Under the pieces are notes generated by a model. It searched no databases. It saw only the letters and a list, made by a program, of their open reading frames with translations, and was not told the DNA's origin. A stretch of DNA of 64,000 bases. Source: Actinosynnema pretiosum (GTDB taxonomy: Bacteria; Actinomycetota; Actinomycetes; Mycobacteriales; Pseudonocardiaceae). Both the position numbers and the translations under genes were made by a program. How positions within the stretch are numbered: the first letter of the stretch is position 1; every line of letters starts with the position of its first letter. The DNA is taken from the NCBI RefSeq assembly GCF_024171695.1, contig NZ_JAMTCF010000005.1, forward strand, positions 124,001 to 188,000. Reading direction: 5' to 3'. This document shows positions 32,801 through 40,210 of this stretch, piece by piece.

Positions 32801-33733
32801 CTGTGGGACCTGTCCGACCGCGACCACCCGGTGCGCGGGGCGCCCGCGCTCACCGCGCCGCCGGACGGCGACCGGATGACCGGCGGCCTGTCGCTGAGCC
32901 CGGACGGCCGCACGCTCGCCGCCGCGACCAGGAGCGGCAACCACGTCGTGCTGTGGGACGTGACCGACCCGGAGCGCCCGGTGCGGCGGCCGGAGCGGTT
33001 GACCGGGCACACCGCGCTGATCGAGGACGTCCGCTTCGCGCACCGGTCCGACCTGCTGGCCAGCGCGGGCGACGACGGCACCGTGCGCCTGTGGTCGACC
33101 GGCCCGGCGGCGCCGCTGGCCGTGCTGGAACCGGGGTCCGGGTTCGCCTACGCGGTCGCGTTCACCCCGGACGACCGCCTGCTCGCGGCGGCCACGCAGG
33201 GCGGCGAGGTGGCGCTGTGGGACGTGTCGACCCCGACCGCGCCGCGCTCGCTCGGCCTGCTGGAGGTGTCGAAGGACGACGTGCGCAGCCTGAGCGCCAG
33301 TCCCGACGGCCGGACCCTGGCGGTCGGCACGGCCACCGGCGCGGTGCAGCTGTGGGACGTGACCGACCCGGCCGCGCCGGTCCGCAGCGGCGACCCGATC
33401 ACCGGCCCGGACGGGATCGTGCACGCGCTGGCCTTCACCCCGGACGGCGGCCTGCTCGCGGGAGGCGCGGGCGCGGGGCAGACCTGGGTGTGGCGGCTGC
33501 CCGACCGCACCCCGCTGGCGATCCTGCAGGGCGCCGCGTCGACCACCTGGGCGACCAGGTTCACCCCGGACGGCGCGCTGCTGGCGACGGCGAGCGGCGA
33601 CGTGCACCTGTGGGAGGTGGACCCGGAGCGGGCGGTCACCCGCGTGTGCGCGAACGCGGGCGACCCGGTGACGGAGGCGGAGTGGGCCAGGCACGTGCCG
33701 GGAGTGCCGTACCGGGCGGTGTGCGCGCGCTGA
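29810..33733 (+). CDS. HTH-nSTAND ATPase with transmembrane helix and 14 WD40 blades
   Basis: A 1307-residue multidomain protein. Residues of about 15-70 are an XRE-like HTH (ALTALREGTGLTVRDLARRVG, then TLSGWCTGRHVPT). An nSTAND1-type NTPase follows: APYRGLEAFQAEDADRFFGRE, Walker A GASGSGKSS near 146 and Walker B LLVVDQFEEVF near 242. A single hydrophobic helix lies near 580-600. The remaining 700 residues hold 14 WD40 units (repeated LWDV/LWDL endings), enough for two seven-bladed propellers. STAND proteins switch on when their repeats sense a ligand; roles range from development to anti-phage defence. GTG 29810 follows GGGGGGAAACC. Convergent hairpin at the 3' end. Confidence 0.9.
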   Translation: MRTANKSGQPVAAFTKKDFGRALTALREGTGLTVRDLARRVGAPFGTLSGWCTGRHVPTLSQRELFLRLLAECGETDERRVADWVACWLRLRRPLGGQRADDRAPYRGLEAFQAEDADRFFGREQLTDLLVRRVTEGPGGLVVVVGASGSGKSSLLRAGLLPRLCRAAERDTAEHDTADHDVPGREAHRGLLLTPGARPLTALASQLSLLGDAPADEVEAALRAAPEPAARALRTTLAEPVLLVVDQFEEVFTSADEGERAAFLAALRGLTDPSPADRPVTADRSGPADPPGPALRAVLGMRADFYPDALRWPLLATALQDHQVTVAPMTEDETRRAITAPAALAGLEVENGLVDLLLRDLAPSGPHRAGALPLLSHVLLATWERAGGATLGVADYAATGGVHGAVAKTADDVHDALPEPDRELARTLFLRLVHVGDGTPDTRRRVPLDELLDVPEESARVRAVLGRYVDRRLITADVDGVEISHEALIDSWPRLREWIDTDRSGHRLHRRLTEAAKGWQETGRHPDALYRGVRLDAAVEWGARHGGRLNRVEREFVDAGVRAERADRVRERRRTRVLRRLAAALAALLLVAGATAVHSVRQGDRADRERDLAVSRQIAGTAGRLAESDPALAAQLAVAAHRVAPTVEATSALLTAASRPAVSRAVRPNGARQAAVVDPSGTLLAAAGATEADTEVLLWDVRDPARQELLPVRLTGHTGAIYAAAFSPDGRVLATGSADLTVRLWDVADPRAPRPLGEPITGPGKRVLAVAFSPDGTRLAVGGDDRLLRLWDVRDPATPVAGAALDGAGGGVQSIAFTPSGEVAATADASGAVRLHDLVAGRAIGVLPLPSRVNSVAISPDGRVLAAGSNDATVRLWRLDDPAAPADDGVLTGAAGWVNAIAFSSDGALLAAADAGGRATVWNLADRAHPTSLPHPKTATAVAFREGDRVLHTNAVDGVARRWLVPGPVLPTADRQITGLAFAAGRPLLFDGGTDLRLWDLSDRDHPVRGAPALTAPPDGDRMTGGLSLSPDGRTLAAATRSGNHVVLWDVTDPERPVRRPERLTGHTALIEDVRFAHRSDLLASAGDDGTVRLWSTGPAAPLAVLEPGSGFAYAVAFTPDDRLLAAATQGGEVALWDVSTPTAPRSLGLLEVSKDDVRSLSASPDGRTLAVGTATGAVQLWDVTDPAAPVRSGDPITGPDGIVHALAFTPDGGLLAGGAGAGQTWVWRLPDRTPLAILQGAASTTWATRFTPDGALLATASGDVHLWEVDPERAVTRVCANAGDPVTEAEWARHVPGVPYRAVCAR

Positions 33734-33778
33734 GCGGTGCCGGGGCCGCCGTGGAACCGGCGGCCCCGGCACCGCTCA
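33731..33778. terminator. 20-bp bidirectional terminator whose ends are the two stop codons
   Basis: Positions 33731-33750 pair perfectly with 33759-33778 around GTGGAACC. The first three bases are the TGA of the nSTAND gene and the last three are the TCA complement of the stop of the convergent gene. Confidence 0.88.
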
Positions 33779-34201
33779 GACCCGCACCAGCGTCAGGTCC
33801 CACTGCCCGTGCTCGTCCTCCCAGATGGTCACCACCTCGCCGAACCCGAGCGGGTTCCGCTCCGGTGACTCGTCCACGAACACGTCACCCGCGTCCGCGA
33901 ACTCCCGGCCGACCCGCAGCGCCTCCTCCAAGGTGCCGTCCGTGGCGACCCTGATCCACACCACCCGCCACCGCGCCCCGGCCAGGTCGCGCCCCACCAG
34001 CGCACGTCCCTCGACCTGCTCGTCCTCGACGTCGAAGATCGTGTTCGGCCCGTCCACCCGCAGCGGTCCCTCGTCGGTGAGGCACAGGTAGTCGCTCACC
34101 ACCTGCCGCTCACCGCTCAGCACCTCGGGCGCCAACCAGCCGGGATCGCGGTCCAGCTCGCTCTCGTGCAGGGCGTTCCCCCACGCGTACAACGCATACA
34201 T
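33776..34201 (-). CDS. Protein of unknown function, 141 residues
   Basis: Starts at ATG 34201 (MYALYAWGNALHESELDRDPG), 6 nt after a -10-like TACGAT (34213-34208), so probably leaderless. The composition is acidic with regular strands (LRVDGPNTIFDVEDEQVEGRALVG in parts, VVWIRVATDG, GEVVTIWEDEHGQWDLTLVRV). It has no signal peptide or membrane segment, and no family is recognised. It could be an immunity or small ligand-binding protein; nothing in the sequence proves either. Its stop forms one end of the hairpin shared with the nSTAND gene. Confidence 0.65.
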   Translation of the reverse strand: MYALYAWGNALHESELDRDPGWLAPEVLSGERQVVSDYLCLTDEGPLRVDGPNTIFDVEDEQVEGRALVGRDLAGARWRVVWIRVATDGTLEEALRVGREFADAGDVFVDESPERNPLGFGEVVTIWEDEHGQWDLTLVRV

Positions 34202-34207
34202 GCCGCG

Positions 34208-34213
34208 GATCGT
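34208..34213 (-). promoter_or_regulatory. -10 element TACGAT for leaderless transcript
   Basis: TACGAT on the minus strand ends 6 nt before ATG 34201. The same hexamer precedes the AraC gene at 36409. Confidence 0.4.
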
Positions 34214-34296
34214 AGGCGCGGGGTCCGACAACGGCTCGGCGATCGGGCGGCGGATAGGTTCGACGGGGGGACACCGACTCACCGGCGCGGCGCGAG

Positions 34297-35496
34297 TTGT
34301 GGGCCGACCCGGCGTTCCGGCGATTCTTCCTCGGCGTGGCCACCTCCCTCGCCGGTTCGGCGATGGCCCCCGTGGCGCTCGCGTTCGCCGTGCTCGACAG
34401 CGGCGGCTCGGCCACCGACCTCGGGATCGTCGCCGCCTGCGGCGTGGTCGCCGTCGTCGGCTGCCTGCTCGGCGGGGGAGTGGCCGCCGACCGGCTTCCC
34501 CGGCGGGTCGTGCTGGTCGGGGCGGACGTGGTGTGCGGGGTGGCGCAGGTGGTGTTCGCGGTGCTCGTGCTCACCGGCGTGGCCGAGCTGTGGTCGATGG
34601 CCCTGCTCGCCGCCGTGCGCGGCGCGTCCGCCGCCTTCCACCAGCCCGCGCTCGCCGCCCTGCCCGCCGAACTCGTGCCGCCGGACCGGTTGCAGCGCGC
34701 CAACTCGCTGCTGGAGCTGGCCAGGTCCGTCCCGCAGGTCGCCGGTCCCGCGCTGGCCGGGGTGCTGGTCGCGGTCGGCGGGGCCGGGTTCGTGCTGCTG
34801 GTCGACGCCGCCTCCTACCTGGTCAGCGCGGCCTTCCTCGCGGGCGTGCGCACGCCCGGCCGGGGCGCGCCGACCACCTCGCCGTGGCGCGACCTGCGCG
34901 AGGGCTGGACCGAGTTCCGCGCGCGCCGCTGGCTGTGGACCACCGTGCTCCAGCTCGCCCTGTGGAACCTCCTGGTGGTCTCCCCGTTCCTGGTCCTGGG
35001 CCCGGTGGTCGCCGAGCGCGACCTGGGGGGTGCGTGGGCGTGGGGCCTGGTGTCCGCCGCCCAGGGCGCGGGCGCGGTGCTCGCCGGGGTCGCGCTGCTG
35101 CGCCTGCGGGTGCGCAGGCCGCTGCTGGTGACCACGGCGGCCCGCCTCACGCGAGCGCCCCTGCTGGTCGCGCTGGCGCTGCCGTCGCCCGTGCCGCTCG
35201 TGGCACTGGCGGCGTTCGCGGTCGGCTCCTCGTCCGGCCTGTTCTTCGCGCTGTGGCGCACCACCACCCAGACCCTCGTGCCACCGCACGCGCTGGCCAG
35301 GGTGAGCGCCTACGAGCTGTTCGGCGCGTTCGCGCTGGGCCCGATCGGCCTGGCCCTGGTCGGACCGGTCTCCGAGCGGCTCGGCACCGCCCCGGTGCTC
35401 TGGACGGCCGCGGCCTGGCAGGTGCTCAGCTGCTGCGCGCTCCTGCTGCTGCCGGACGTGCGTGGGCTGCGCCTGAACCGCCCCCGGCCGGAGTGA
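34297..35496 (+). CDS. MFS transporter
   Basis: A 399-residue major facilitator with about 11-12 hydrophobic helices. The second-third helix loop has GGGVAADRLPRRVVLVG, the classical G-x3-D-R-x-x-R-R signature near residues 58-74, and the N-terminal half resembles EntS-like exporters (AFHQPALAALPAELVPPDRLQRANSLLELARSVPQVAGPALAG, in parts). It likely exports a small molecule or drug. The only in-frame start after the preceding stop at 34255 is TTG 34297, without a clear ribosome-binding site, so the N-terminus is uncertain. Its 3' end overlaps the convergent AraC gene by 71 nt. Confidence 0.85.
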   Translation: MWADPAFRRFFLGVATSLAGSAMAPVALAFAVLDSGGSATDLGIVAACGVVAVVGCLLGGGVAADRLPRRVVLVGADVVCGVAQVVFAVLVLTGVAELWSMALLAAVRGASAAFHQPALAALPAELVPPDRLQRANSLLELARSVPQVAGPALAGVLVAVGGAGFVLLVDAASYLVSAAFLAGVRTPGRGAPTTSPWRDLREGWTEFRARRWLWTTVLQLALWNLLVVSPFLVLGPVVAERDLGGAWAWGLVSAAQGAGAVLAGVALLRLRVRRPLLVTTAARLTRAPLLVALALPSPVPLVALAAFAVGSSSGLFFALWRTTTQTLVPPHALARVSAYELFGAFALGPIGLALVGPVSERLGTAPVLWTAAAWQVLSCCALLLLPDVRGLRLNRPRPE

Positions 35497-36409
35497 GCGC
35501 CGCGCGCCCGGCCCGGTGCTCGCTCGGCCTGCTCCCGCGCAGCCGCTTGAACGCCGCGCTCAGCGCGAAAGCGTTGGCGTACCCCACCTTCCGCGCGATC
35601 GCCGCCACCGTCTCGTCGGTCTCCCGCAGCAGGTCGGCGGCCAGCGCGACCCGCCACCCCGCCAGGTAGGCCATCGGCGGCTCGCCGACCAGCGCGGTGA
35701 ACCGCCGCGCCAGCGCCGCCCGCGACACCCCCACCCCGGACGCCAGCGACGCCACCGTCCACGGCCGCGCGGGCTCCTCGTGCAGCGCCCGCAGCGCCGC
35801 CCCCACCAGCGGGTCCTCCAGCGCCCGGCACCACGGCGGCACGTCGGCCGCCGGGTCCGCGAACCACGTGCGCAGCGCCGACACCAGCAGCAGGTCCAGC
35901 ACCCGGTCCAGCACCGGCTGCTGCCCCGGCCCGCCCCCGACGACCTCCTTCGCCAGCACCGCCACCGCCCCCGCCTCGGCGGTCGTCACCAGCACGCGGG
36001 GCAGCGCCCGCAGCAACCGCTCGCTCAGCTCGCCCCGCCGCTCGAACACCCCGCTCAGCAGCACCGTCGCCCGCTCGTCCGGAACCCCGCACACCTGCGC
36101 GGCCTGCTCGACCCCGTCCGCGCCGGGGCAGTAGTCGGCCTCCGTGATCACCGCCGTCGTCGGCGTGGCCGGGCTGTCGGCCAGCACGTGCGGCACGTCC
36201 CCGCGCACCACCGCCACCTGCCCCTCCAGGACCGCGACCGCCGCCTCCCCGCCGTCCGGCACCACCCAGGCCCGCCCGCGCAGCACCGAGACCAGCGTCA
36301 GCGGCACCCCCTCCCGCACCCGCAGCGCCCACGGCGGTCGCACGGTCGTCCGCCGGAACACCGCCCCCCGAGCCCGAACCCCCGCCAGCAAACCGGAAAC
36401 CGCGTCCAC
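35426..36409 (-). CDS. AraC-family regulator (cupin_6 type)
   Basis: A 327-residue AraC protein related to, but clearly different from, the duplicated pair at 19-22 kb. N-terminal sensor: DAVSGLLAGVRARGAVF, LTLVSVLRGRAWVV and VAVVRGDVPHVLAD. C-terminal HTHs: WTVASLASGVGVSRAALARRFTALVGEPPMAYLAGW and ETVAAIARKVGYANAFALSAAFKRLRGSRPSEHR, shown in parts over residues of about 215-300. GTG 36409 lies 7 nt after TACGAT, suggesting a leaderless mRNA. It is divergent from the NmrA-like gene at 36508, its likely target. The Ala/Gly-rich last 20 residues overlap the MFS gene. Confidence 0.88.
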   Translation of the reverse strand: MDAVSGLLAGVRARGAVFRRTTVRPPWALRVREGVPLTLVSVLRGRAWVVPDGGEAAVAVLEGQVAVVRGDVPHVLADSPATPTTAVITEADYCPGADGVEQAAQVCGVPDERATVLLSGVFERRGELSERLLRALPRVLVTTAEAGAVAVLAKEVVGGGPGQQPVLDRVLDLLLVSALRTWFADPAADVPPWCRALEDPLVGAALRALHEEPARPWTVASLASGVGVSRAALARRFTALVGEPPMAYLAGWRVALAADLLRETDETVAAIARKVGYANAFALSAAFKRLRGSRPSEHRAGRAALTPAGGGSGAAHARPAAAGARSS

Positions 36410-36416
36410 CCGGCGG

Positions 36417-36422
36417 ATCGTA
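36417..36422 (-). promoter_or_regulatory. -10 element TACGAT of the AraC gene
   Basis: TACGAT on the minus strand lies 7 nt before GTG 36409, with no Shine-Dalgarno. Confidence 0.4.
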
Positions 36423-36507
36423 GAGCGCGCCCGCCCGTGGACGACCCGGTATCGACGTGAGCGCGCGGGACATGGAACCCGCGCCCACCGGCCGGTTGAC
36501 TCGTCCC

Positions 36508-37341
36508 ATGCCCGAAAACCCGATCCTCGTCACCGGCGCGACCGGCAAGACCGGCCGCCGCGTCACCGCCCTCCTGCGCGCCAGGGGGCACGCCGTCCGC
36601 GCCGCCTCCCGCAACTCGCGGGAAACCCCCTTCGACTGGACCGACCCCGGCACCTGGGACGCGGCCCTCGACGGCGTCCGCGCGCTCTACCTGGTGCAGC
36701 TGGACGGCGCGAACCTGGCGCCCGCCTTCGTGGAGCGGGCCGTCGCGCGGGGCGTGCGGCGGATCGTGCTCGCCTCCGGCCGGGGCGTCGACGTCCCCGG
36801 CTACGTGCTGGAGCCGGACTGGCTCGACGCGCTCCTGGACGCTGAGCGGTCAACGCGCGAGATCAGTCCTGAGTGGACGATCGTCCGGCCGGGCTGGTTC
36901 GCCCAGAACTTCAGCGAGGGCTTCTTCGCCGACGCCGTCCGCGCCGGGGAGATCCGCCTGCCCGCCGGGGACCAGGCGGCGAGCTTCGTGGACGCGGACG
37001 ACATCGCCGAGGTCGTCGTGGCCGCGCTCACCGGGGACGGGCACTCGGGGCAGGTCTACGAGCTGTCCGGGCCGCGCGCCCTCACCCTGGCCGAGGTGGC
37101 CGCGACCATCTCCGGCGCGGCGGGGCGCGCGGTCCGCTACGTGCCGCTCACCGTCGAGCGGTACCGCGCCGAACTGCTCGCGGACGGCCTGTCCGAGTCC
37201 GACGCCGACCTGTTCACCAAGTTCCTGCACCCGCTGGCCGCAGGCCTGGACGCGCACCTGTCCGACGGCGTGCGGCGCGCGCTCGGCCGCGACCCGCGCG
37301 ACTTCGCCGGGTTCGCGGCCGGGGCCGACTGGTCGCGCTGA
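36508..37341 (+). CDS. NmrA-like NAD(P)-binding oxidoreductase
   Basis: A 277-residue atypical SDR: MPENPILVTGATGKTGRRVTALL with GxxGxxG at residues 10-16, then LYLVQLDGANLAPAFVERAVARGVRRIVLASG in parts, IVRPGWFAQNFSEGFF near 130-145 and SFVDADDIAEVVVAAL near 164-179. The family includes quinone and azo-dye reductases and NAD(P)H sensors. ATG 36508 is used; GTG 36457 is an alternative. The ATG context CTCGTCCCATG is identical to that of the SDR gene at 5195. Divergent from the AraC regulator. Confidence 0.85.
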   Translation: MPENPILVTGATGKTGRRVTALLRARGHAVRAASRNSRETPFDWTDPGTWDAALDGVRALYLVQLDGANLAPAFVERAVARGVRRIVLASGRGVDVPGYVLEPDWLDALLDAERSTREISPEWTIVRPGWFAQNFSEGFFADAVRAGEIRLPAGDQAASFVDADDIAEVVVAALTGDGHSGQVYELSGPRALTLAEVAATISGAAGRAVRYVPLTVERYRAELLADGLSESDADLFTKFLHPLAAGLDAHLSDGVRRALGRDPRDFAGFAAGADWSR

Positions 37342-37452
37342 CCCACGTGATCGTCTTCGCGCCACGTCTCCCGCACGGCCACCCCCGGTTCACCCCGGCC
37401 GCCTAGCGTTCCGCACGCCTCGAACGTCGTGACGCACCGGGATGGAGTCGCC

Positions 37453-38646
37453 GTGGGGAAGTTCGCCAAGAGGTCGGTAGCGGTCGGTCTGGCGGTGACC
37501 TGCCTGGTCACCGCGCAGAGCGGCGTCGCCGCGGGGGAGCGCGGCTACGGCCGGGCCACCCTCACCAGGTTCGCCGCCCTGCCCGCCGAGACCTCCGTGC
37601 CCGCCAGCGAGCCCTCCGGCGCCGCGCTCGGCACGGCGCCCGTCAACGGCGTCGTGCCGCCGTTCGCCGACCAGCCCGTGCAGGGCTTCAGCGGCGTGCT
37701 GCGCAACGCGGACGGCACGTTCGACGTGCTCTCCGACAACGGTTACGGCACCAGGGCCAACAGCGCCGACTTCGCCCTGCGGATCCAGCGGATCGCCCCG
37801 GACTTCGGCTCCGGCGCCGTGGACGTGGTCGGCGGCCTCACCCTGACCGACCCGAACCGGCACGTCCCGTTCCCGCTCACCAGGGCCGACCGCGTCCTCA
37901 CCGGCGCCGACCTGGACGTCGAGTCGATCCAGCGCGGCGCGGACGGCACCTACTGGATCGGCGACGAGTTCGGCCCGTACCTGCTGCACTTCGACCGCGC
38001 GGGCAGGCTCATCGCCCCGCCGTCGCCGCTGCCCGGCGTGCGCGCCCCGGAGAACCCCGAGGGCTCGCCGAACCTGGGCGGCAGCAAGGGTCTCGAGGGG
38101 CTGGCGCTGTCCCCGGACGGCCGCGCCCTGGACGCCCTGCTGGAGGGGACGGTCGCCGGTGACGCGCCGGGAACCCTGCGCCTGAACGAGTTCGACGTCG
38201 CGAAGAACCGCTTCACCGGCAAGAAGTGGCTCTACCGCTTGGACAAGCCGGAGCACGCGATCGGCGACGCCGTGGCCGTCGACCGCAACCGCCTGCTGGT
38301 GATCGAGCGCGACGGCAACGAGGGCGCGGCGGCGAAGGAGAAGAAGGTCTACCTGGTCGACAAGCGCGACCGCGACCGCGACGGCGCCCTGGACAAGACC
38401 CTGGTGGCCGACCTGATGGACATCGCGAACCCGCGCCGGATCGGCGGCTTCCCGGAGAAGTTCACCTTCCCGTTCACCACCATCGAGGGCCTGCTGATCC
38501 TGGACGACCGCACCATCGCCGTCCTGAACGACAACAACTTCCCGTCCTCCTCCGGCCGCACGCCGGGCGAGCCGGACGACAACGAGTTCATCACCCTGAA
38601 GCTCGACAACGCCCTCGACGCCGATCCGCGCGTGCTGCGGAGGTGA
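37453..38646 (+). CDS. Secreted esterase-like phytase-family protein
   Basis: A 397-residue exported protein of the phytase-like esterase family. The signal peptide is MGKFAKRSVAVGLAVTCLVTAQSG with cleavage near VAAGE. The mature part has the typical text GFSGVLRNADGTFDVLSDNGYG, LDVESIQRGADGTYWIGDEFGPYLLHFDRAGRL and GLEGLALSPDGRALDALLEG in parts, and near the end TIEGLLILDDRTIAVLNDNNFP. These repeated acidic loops are expected to bind calcium in a six-bladed propeller. It may hydrolyse phosphate esters outside the cell. GTG 37453 is chosen for the GGATGGAG site; GTG 37429 is possible. A perfect terminator follows. Confidence 0.88.
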   Translation: MGKFAKRSVAVGLAVTCLVTAQSGVAAGERGYGRATLTRFAALPAETSVPASEPSGAALGTAPVNGVVPPFADQPVQGFSGVLRNADGTFDVLSDNGYGTRANSADFALRIQRIAPDFGSGAVDVVGGLTLTDPNRHVPFPLTRADRVLTGADLDVESIQRGADGTYWIGDEFGPYLLHFDRAGRLIAPPSPLPGVRAPENPEGSPNLGGSKGLEGLALSPDGRALDALLEGTVAGDAPGTLRLNEFDVAKNRFTGKKWLYRLDKPEHAIGDAVAVDRNRLLVIERDGNEGAAAKEKKVYLVDKRDRDRDGALDKTLVADLMDIANPRRIGGFPEKFTFPFTTIEGLLILDDRTIAVLNDNNFPSSSGRTPGEPDDNEFITLKLDNALDADPRVLRR

Positions 38647-38665
38647 CGCTCACCGCCTGAAGCGG

Positions 38666-38698
38666 AAGTGCCCCGCACCACATGGGTGCGGGGCACTT
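38666..38698. terminator. Bidirectional terminator, 14-bp perfect stem
   Basis: AAGTGCCCCGCACC (38666-38679) pairs with GGTGCGGGGCACTT (38685-38698) around ACATG, between the phytase-like gene and the convergent Rossmann/S1 gene. It also marks the left edge of the less GC-rich island. Confidence 0.9.
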
Positions 38699-38709
38699 CT
38701 CACCGGGGC

Positions 38710-40038
38710 TCACGCCGCCGCCGGGACCTCCTCCGGCTCGGGCAACTCCCGCAGCAGGGTCTTGCCGGTCATGGTGTTGACCCGCACGACCTCCACGAGG
38801 ATCTCCTCACCGACCTCGACCTCGCCGCTGTTCAGGTCGGTCCGCAGCTCCTCGCTCATGTCCCTCACCAGCATCATCGCGTCGCGTCCGGTGGTGGGCA
38901 GGCGCATCAGCAGGTAGCCGCCCTTGCCGTCCCGCTCCGGCGCGATCCGCGACACCTCGGCGTAGCCGCGCCAGTGCAGCTCGGCCAACCGTGGTCTCTG
39001 CGCCTTGTCCTCGCCACGTCCGCCCTTTTCCCGGCCGTCGGAGCGGGCCCTCCGCGCCTCCGGCTGACCGGGCATCACTCTGGCCAGGCGTAGCGCGATC
39101 CGCCGCCGCTGCTCGTCCACCGACACCACCGCCACCTCGACCTCCGTGCCCACCGGTGGAACCTTCCCGTCGAACTGCGCTGAGGGCACCAGCCCGTTCA
39201 CTCCGTGCCCGACGTGGACGAACGCGCCGTGCCTCAGGTCGCTGTTGGCGACCCTGCTCACCAGCGGCGTGCCAGGTGTGAACTGCCGCCCCAGCAACGG
39301 CCACGGGTTCACCTGGCCGCTGAGCAGCGTGTACCGCATTTCTTTGCGCATCGGGTCGAGCACGAACGCGCCGTCCAGCACGGTCCCGACCGGGTACAGC
39401 TTCCTCATGTCCTTGATCAGCCGCAGGTAGTCCACGTCGGCGTTCCCCATCACGCCGTACCGGCCGCTGTCGTCGCGGACCATCACGTACTCCTCGTCCG
39501 CGTTGATCACCCGCGCCTTCACCAGGGTGGTGCTGCCGCCGGGCATCGGCATCGGCGCCATCTCGTCGGAGGGCTCCTTCGCCAGCGCCTCCAGCTGGAG
39601 CTTCAGTTCTCCCTTCAGCTGGTCGATCGCCTGGTAGTTCTGGCTGTAGGTCAGGTACCGGTACAGCCCTCGGATGTCCGTGGGGATGTCGTCCGGGTTC
39701 TGGGTGATCAGCACGATCCGCTTGTTGAGCATCAGCGCCCAGGCGATCTCGAAGGCCACGTTCGGCGAGCCGCCTGTGCAGTCGGCCACCACCAGGTCCG
39801 CCAGCTGCATCGCCCGCCAGATCGCGTCCAGCACGCCCTCGGAGCCGTACACCCCGTCGACCCGCACGGGCGTCATGCCGCACGCGTCCCTGACCACCGG
39901 AACGCACACCGTTCGGTAGAAGTCGTCGAAGTCGAACTCCGTCCCGTCCTGCAACCGCTTCTTGTTGAAGGGCATCGCGAAGAAGACGTTGCCCGGCTCG
40001 GAGTTGAGGGTCCTGGCGGGCTTGAAGAGTGCGCTCAT
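38710..40038 (-). CDS. Nucleoside 2-deoxyribosyltransferase-like domain fused to S1 RNA-binding domain
   Basis: A 442-residue protein. Residues of about 12-125 form a Rossmann-like domain with NVFFAMPFNKKR, VYGSEGVLDAIWRAMQLADLVVADCT and GGSPNVAFEIAWALMLNKRIVLITQ; the D-C-T-G-x-x-P-N-V-x-x-E-I pattern is that of nucleoside deoxyribosyltransferase-like proteins, several relatives of which cleave nucleotides or NAD in defence systems. After a linker, an S1 domain occupies about 255-325 (RHGAFVHVGHGVNGLVPSAQF, then VGTEVEVAVVSVD), followed by a second OB-like segment. It may sense or act on RNA-linked nucleotides. ATG 40038 has GGGGAGCAGG upstream. Divergent from the receiver/wHTH gene. Confidence 0.75.
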   Translation of the reverse strand: MSALFKPARTLNSEPGNVFFAMPFNKKRLQDGTEFDFDDFYRTVCVPVVRDACGMTPVRVDGVYGSEGVLDAIWRAMQLADLVVADCTGGSPNVAFEIAWALMLNKRIVLITQNPDDIPTDIRGLYRYLTYSQNYQAIDQLKGELKLQLEALAKEPSDEMAPMPMPGGSTTLVKARVINADEEYVMVRDDSGRYGVMGNADVDYLRLIKDMRKLYPVGTVLDGAFVLDPMRKEMRYTLLSGQVNPWPLLGRQFTPGTPLVSRVANSDLRHGAFVHVGHGVNGLVPSAQFDGKVPPVGTEVEVAVVSVDEQRRRIALRLARVMPGQPEARRARSDGREKGGRGEDKAQRPRLAELHWRGYAEVSRIAPERDGKGGYLLMRLPTTGRDAMMLVRDMSEELRTDLNSGEVEVGEEILVEVVRVNTMTGKTLLRELPEPEEVPAAA

Positions 40039-40101
40039 GGTCCTGCTCCCCTCTGGAAGTGGCCGCCCCGTCAGCGGCTCCACCAGCTTCTGCCCGCTGC
40101 G

Positions 40102-40170
40102 CTGACATCACAGCCTGCCCGCGCTGACACCTGGCTGACCGATCGGGTGTTGCAGTCAGGCGCCGGTCAG
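40102..40170. promoter_or_regulatory. Five CTGAC/GTCAG half-sites in 11-bp register
   Basis: CTGAC occurs at 40102, 40124 and 40135 (steps of 22 and 11) and its complement GTCAG at 40155 and 40166 (step 11), in the gap between two divergent genes. Direct repeats every 11 bp are how SARP/OmpR-type winged helices bind DNA, so the winged-helix protein at 40211 is the likely ligand. Confidence 0.6.
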
Positions 40171-40210
40171 CGACAAACCGGTGAGCGGTAGTGCGAACGG
40201 GGGAGTGGAC

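Noticed and set aside
29135..33772. A 1545-codon open frame on the minus strand across the nSTAND gene
   Set aside because: It is the antisense shadow of a high-GC gene. Only its last 113 codons (29135-29476) form a sensible protein with signal peptide and ribosome-binding site; the rest is Arg/Gly/Ala/Val-rich text without domains.
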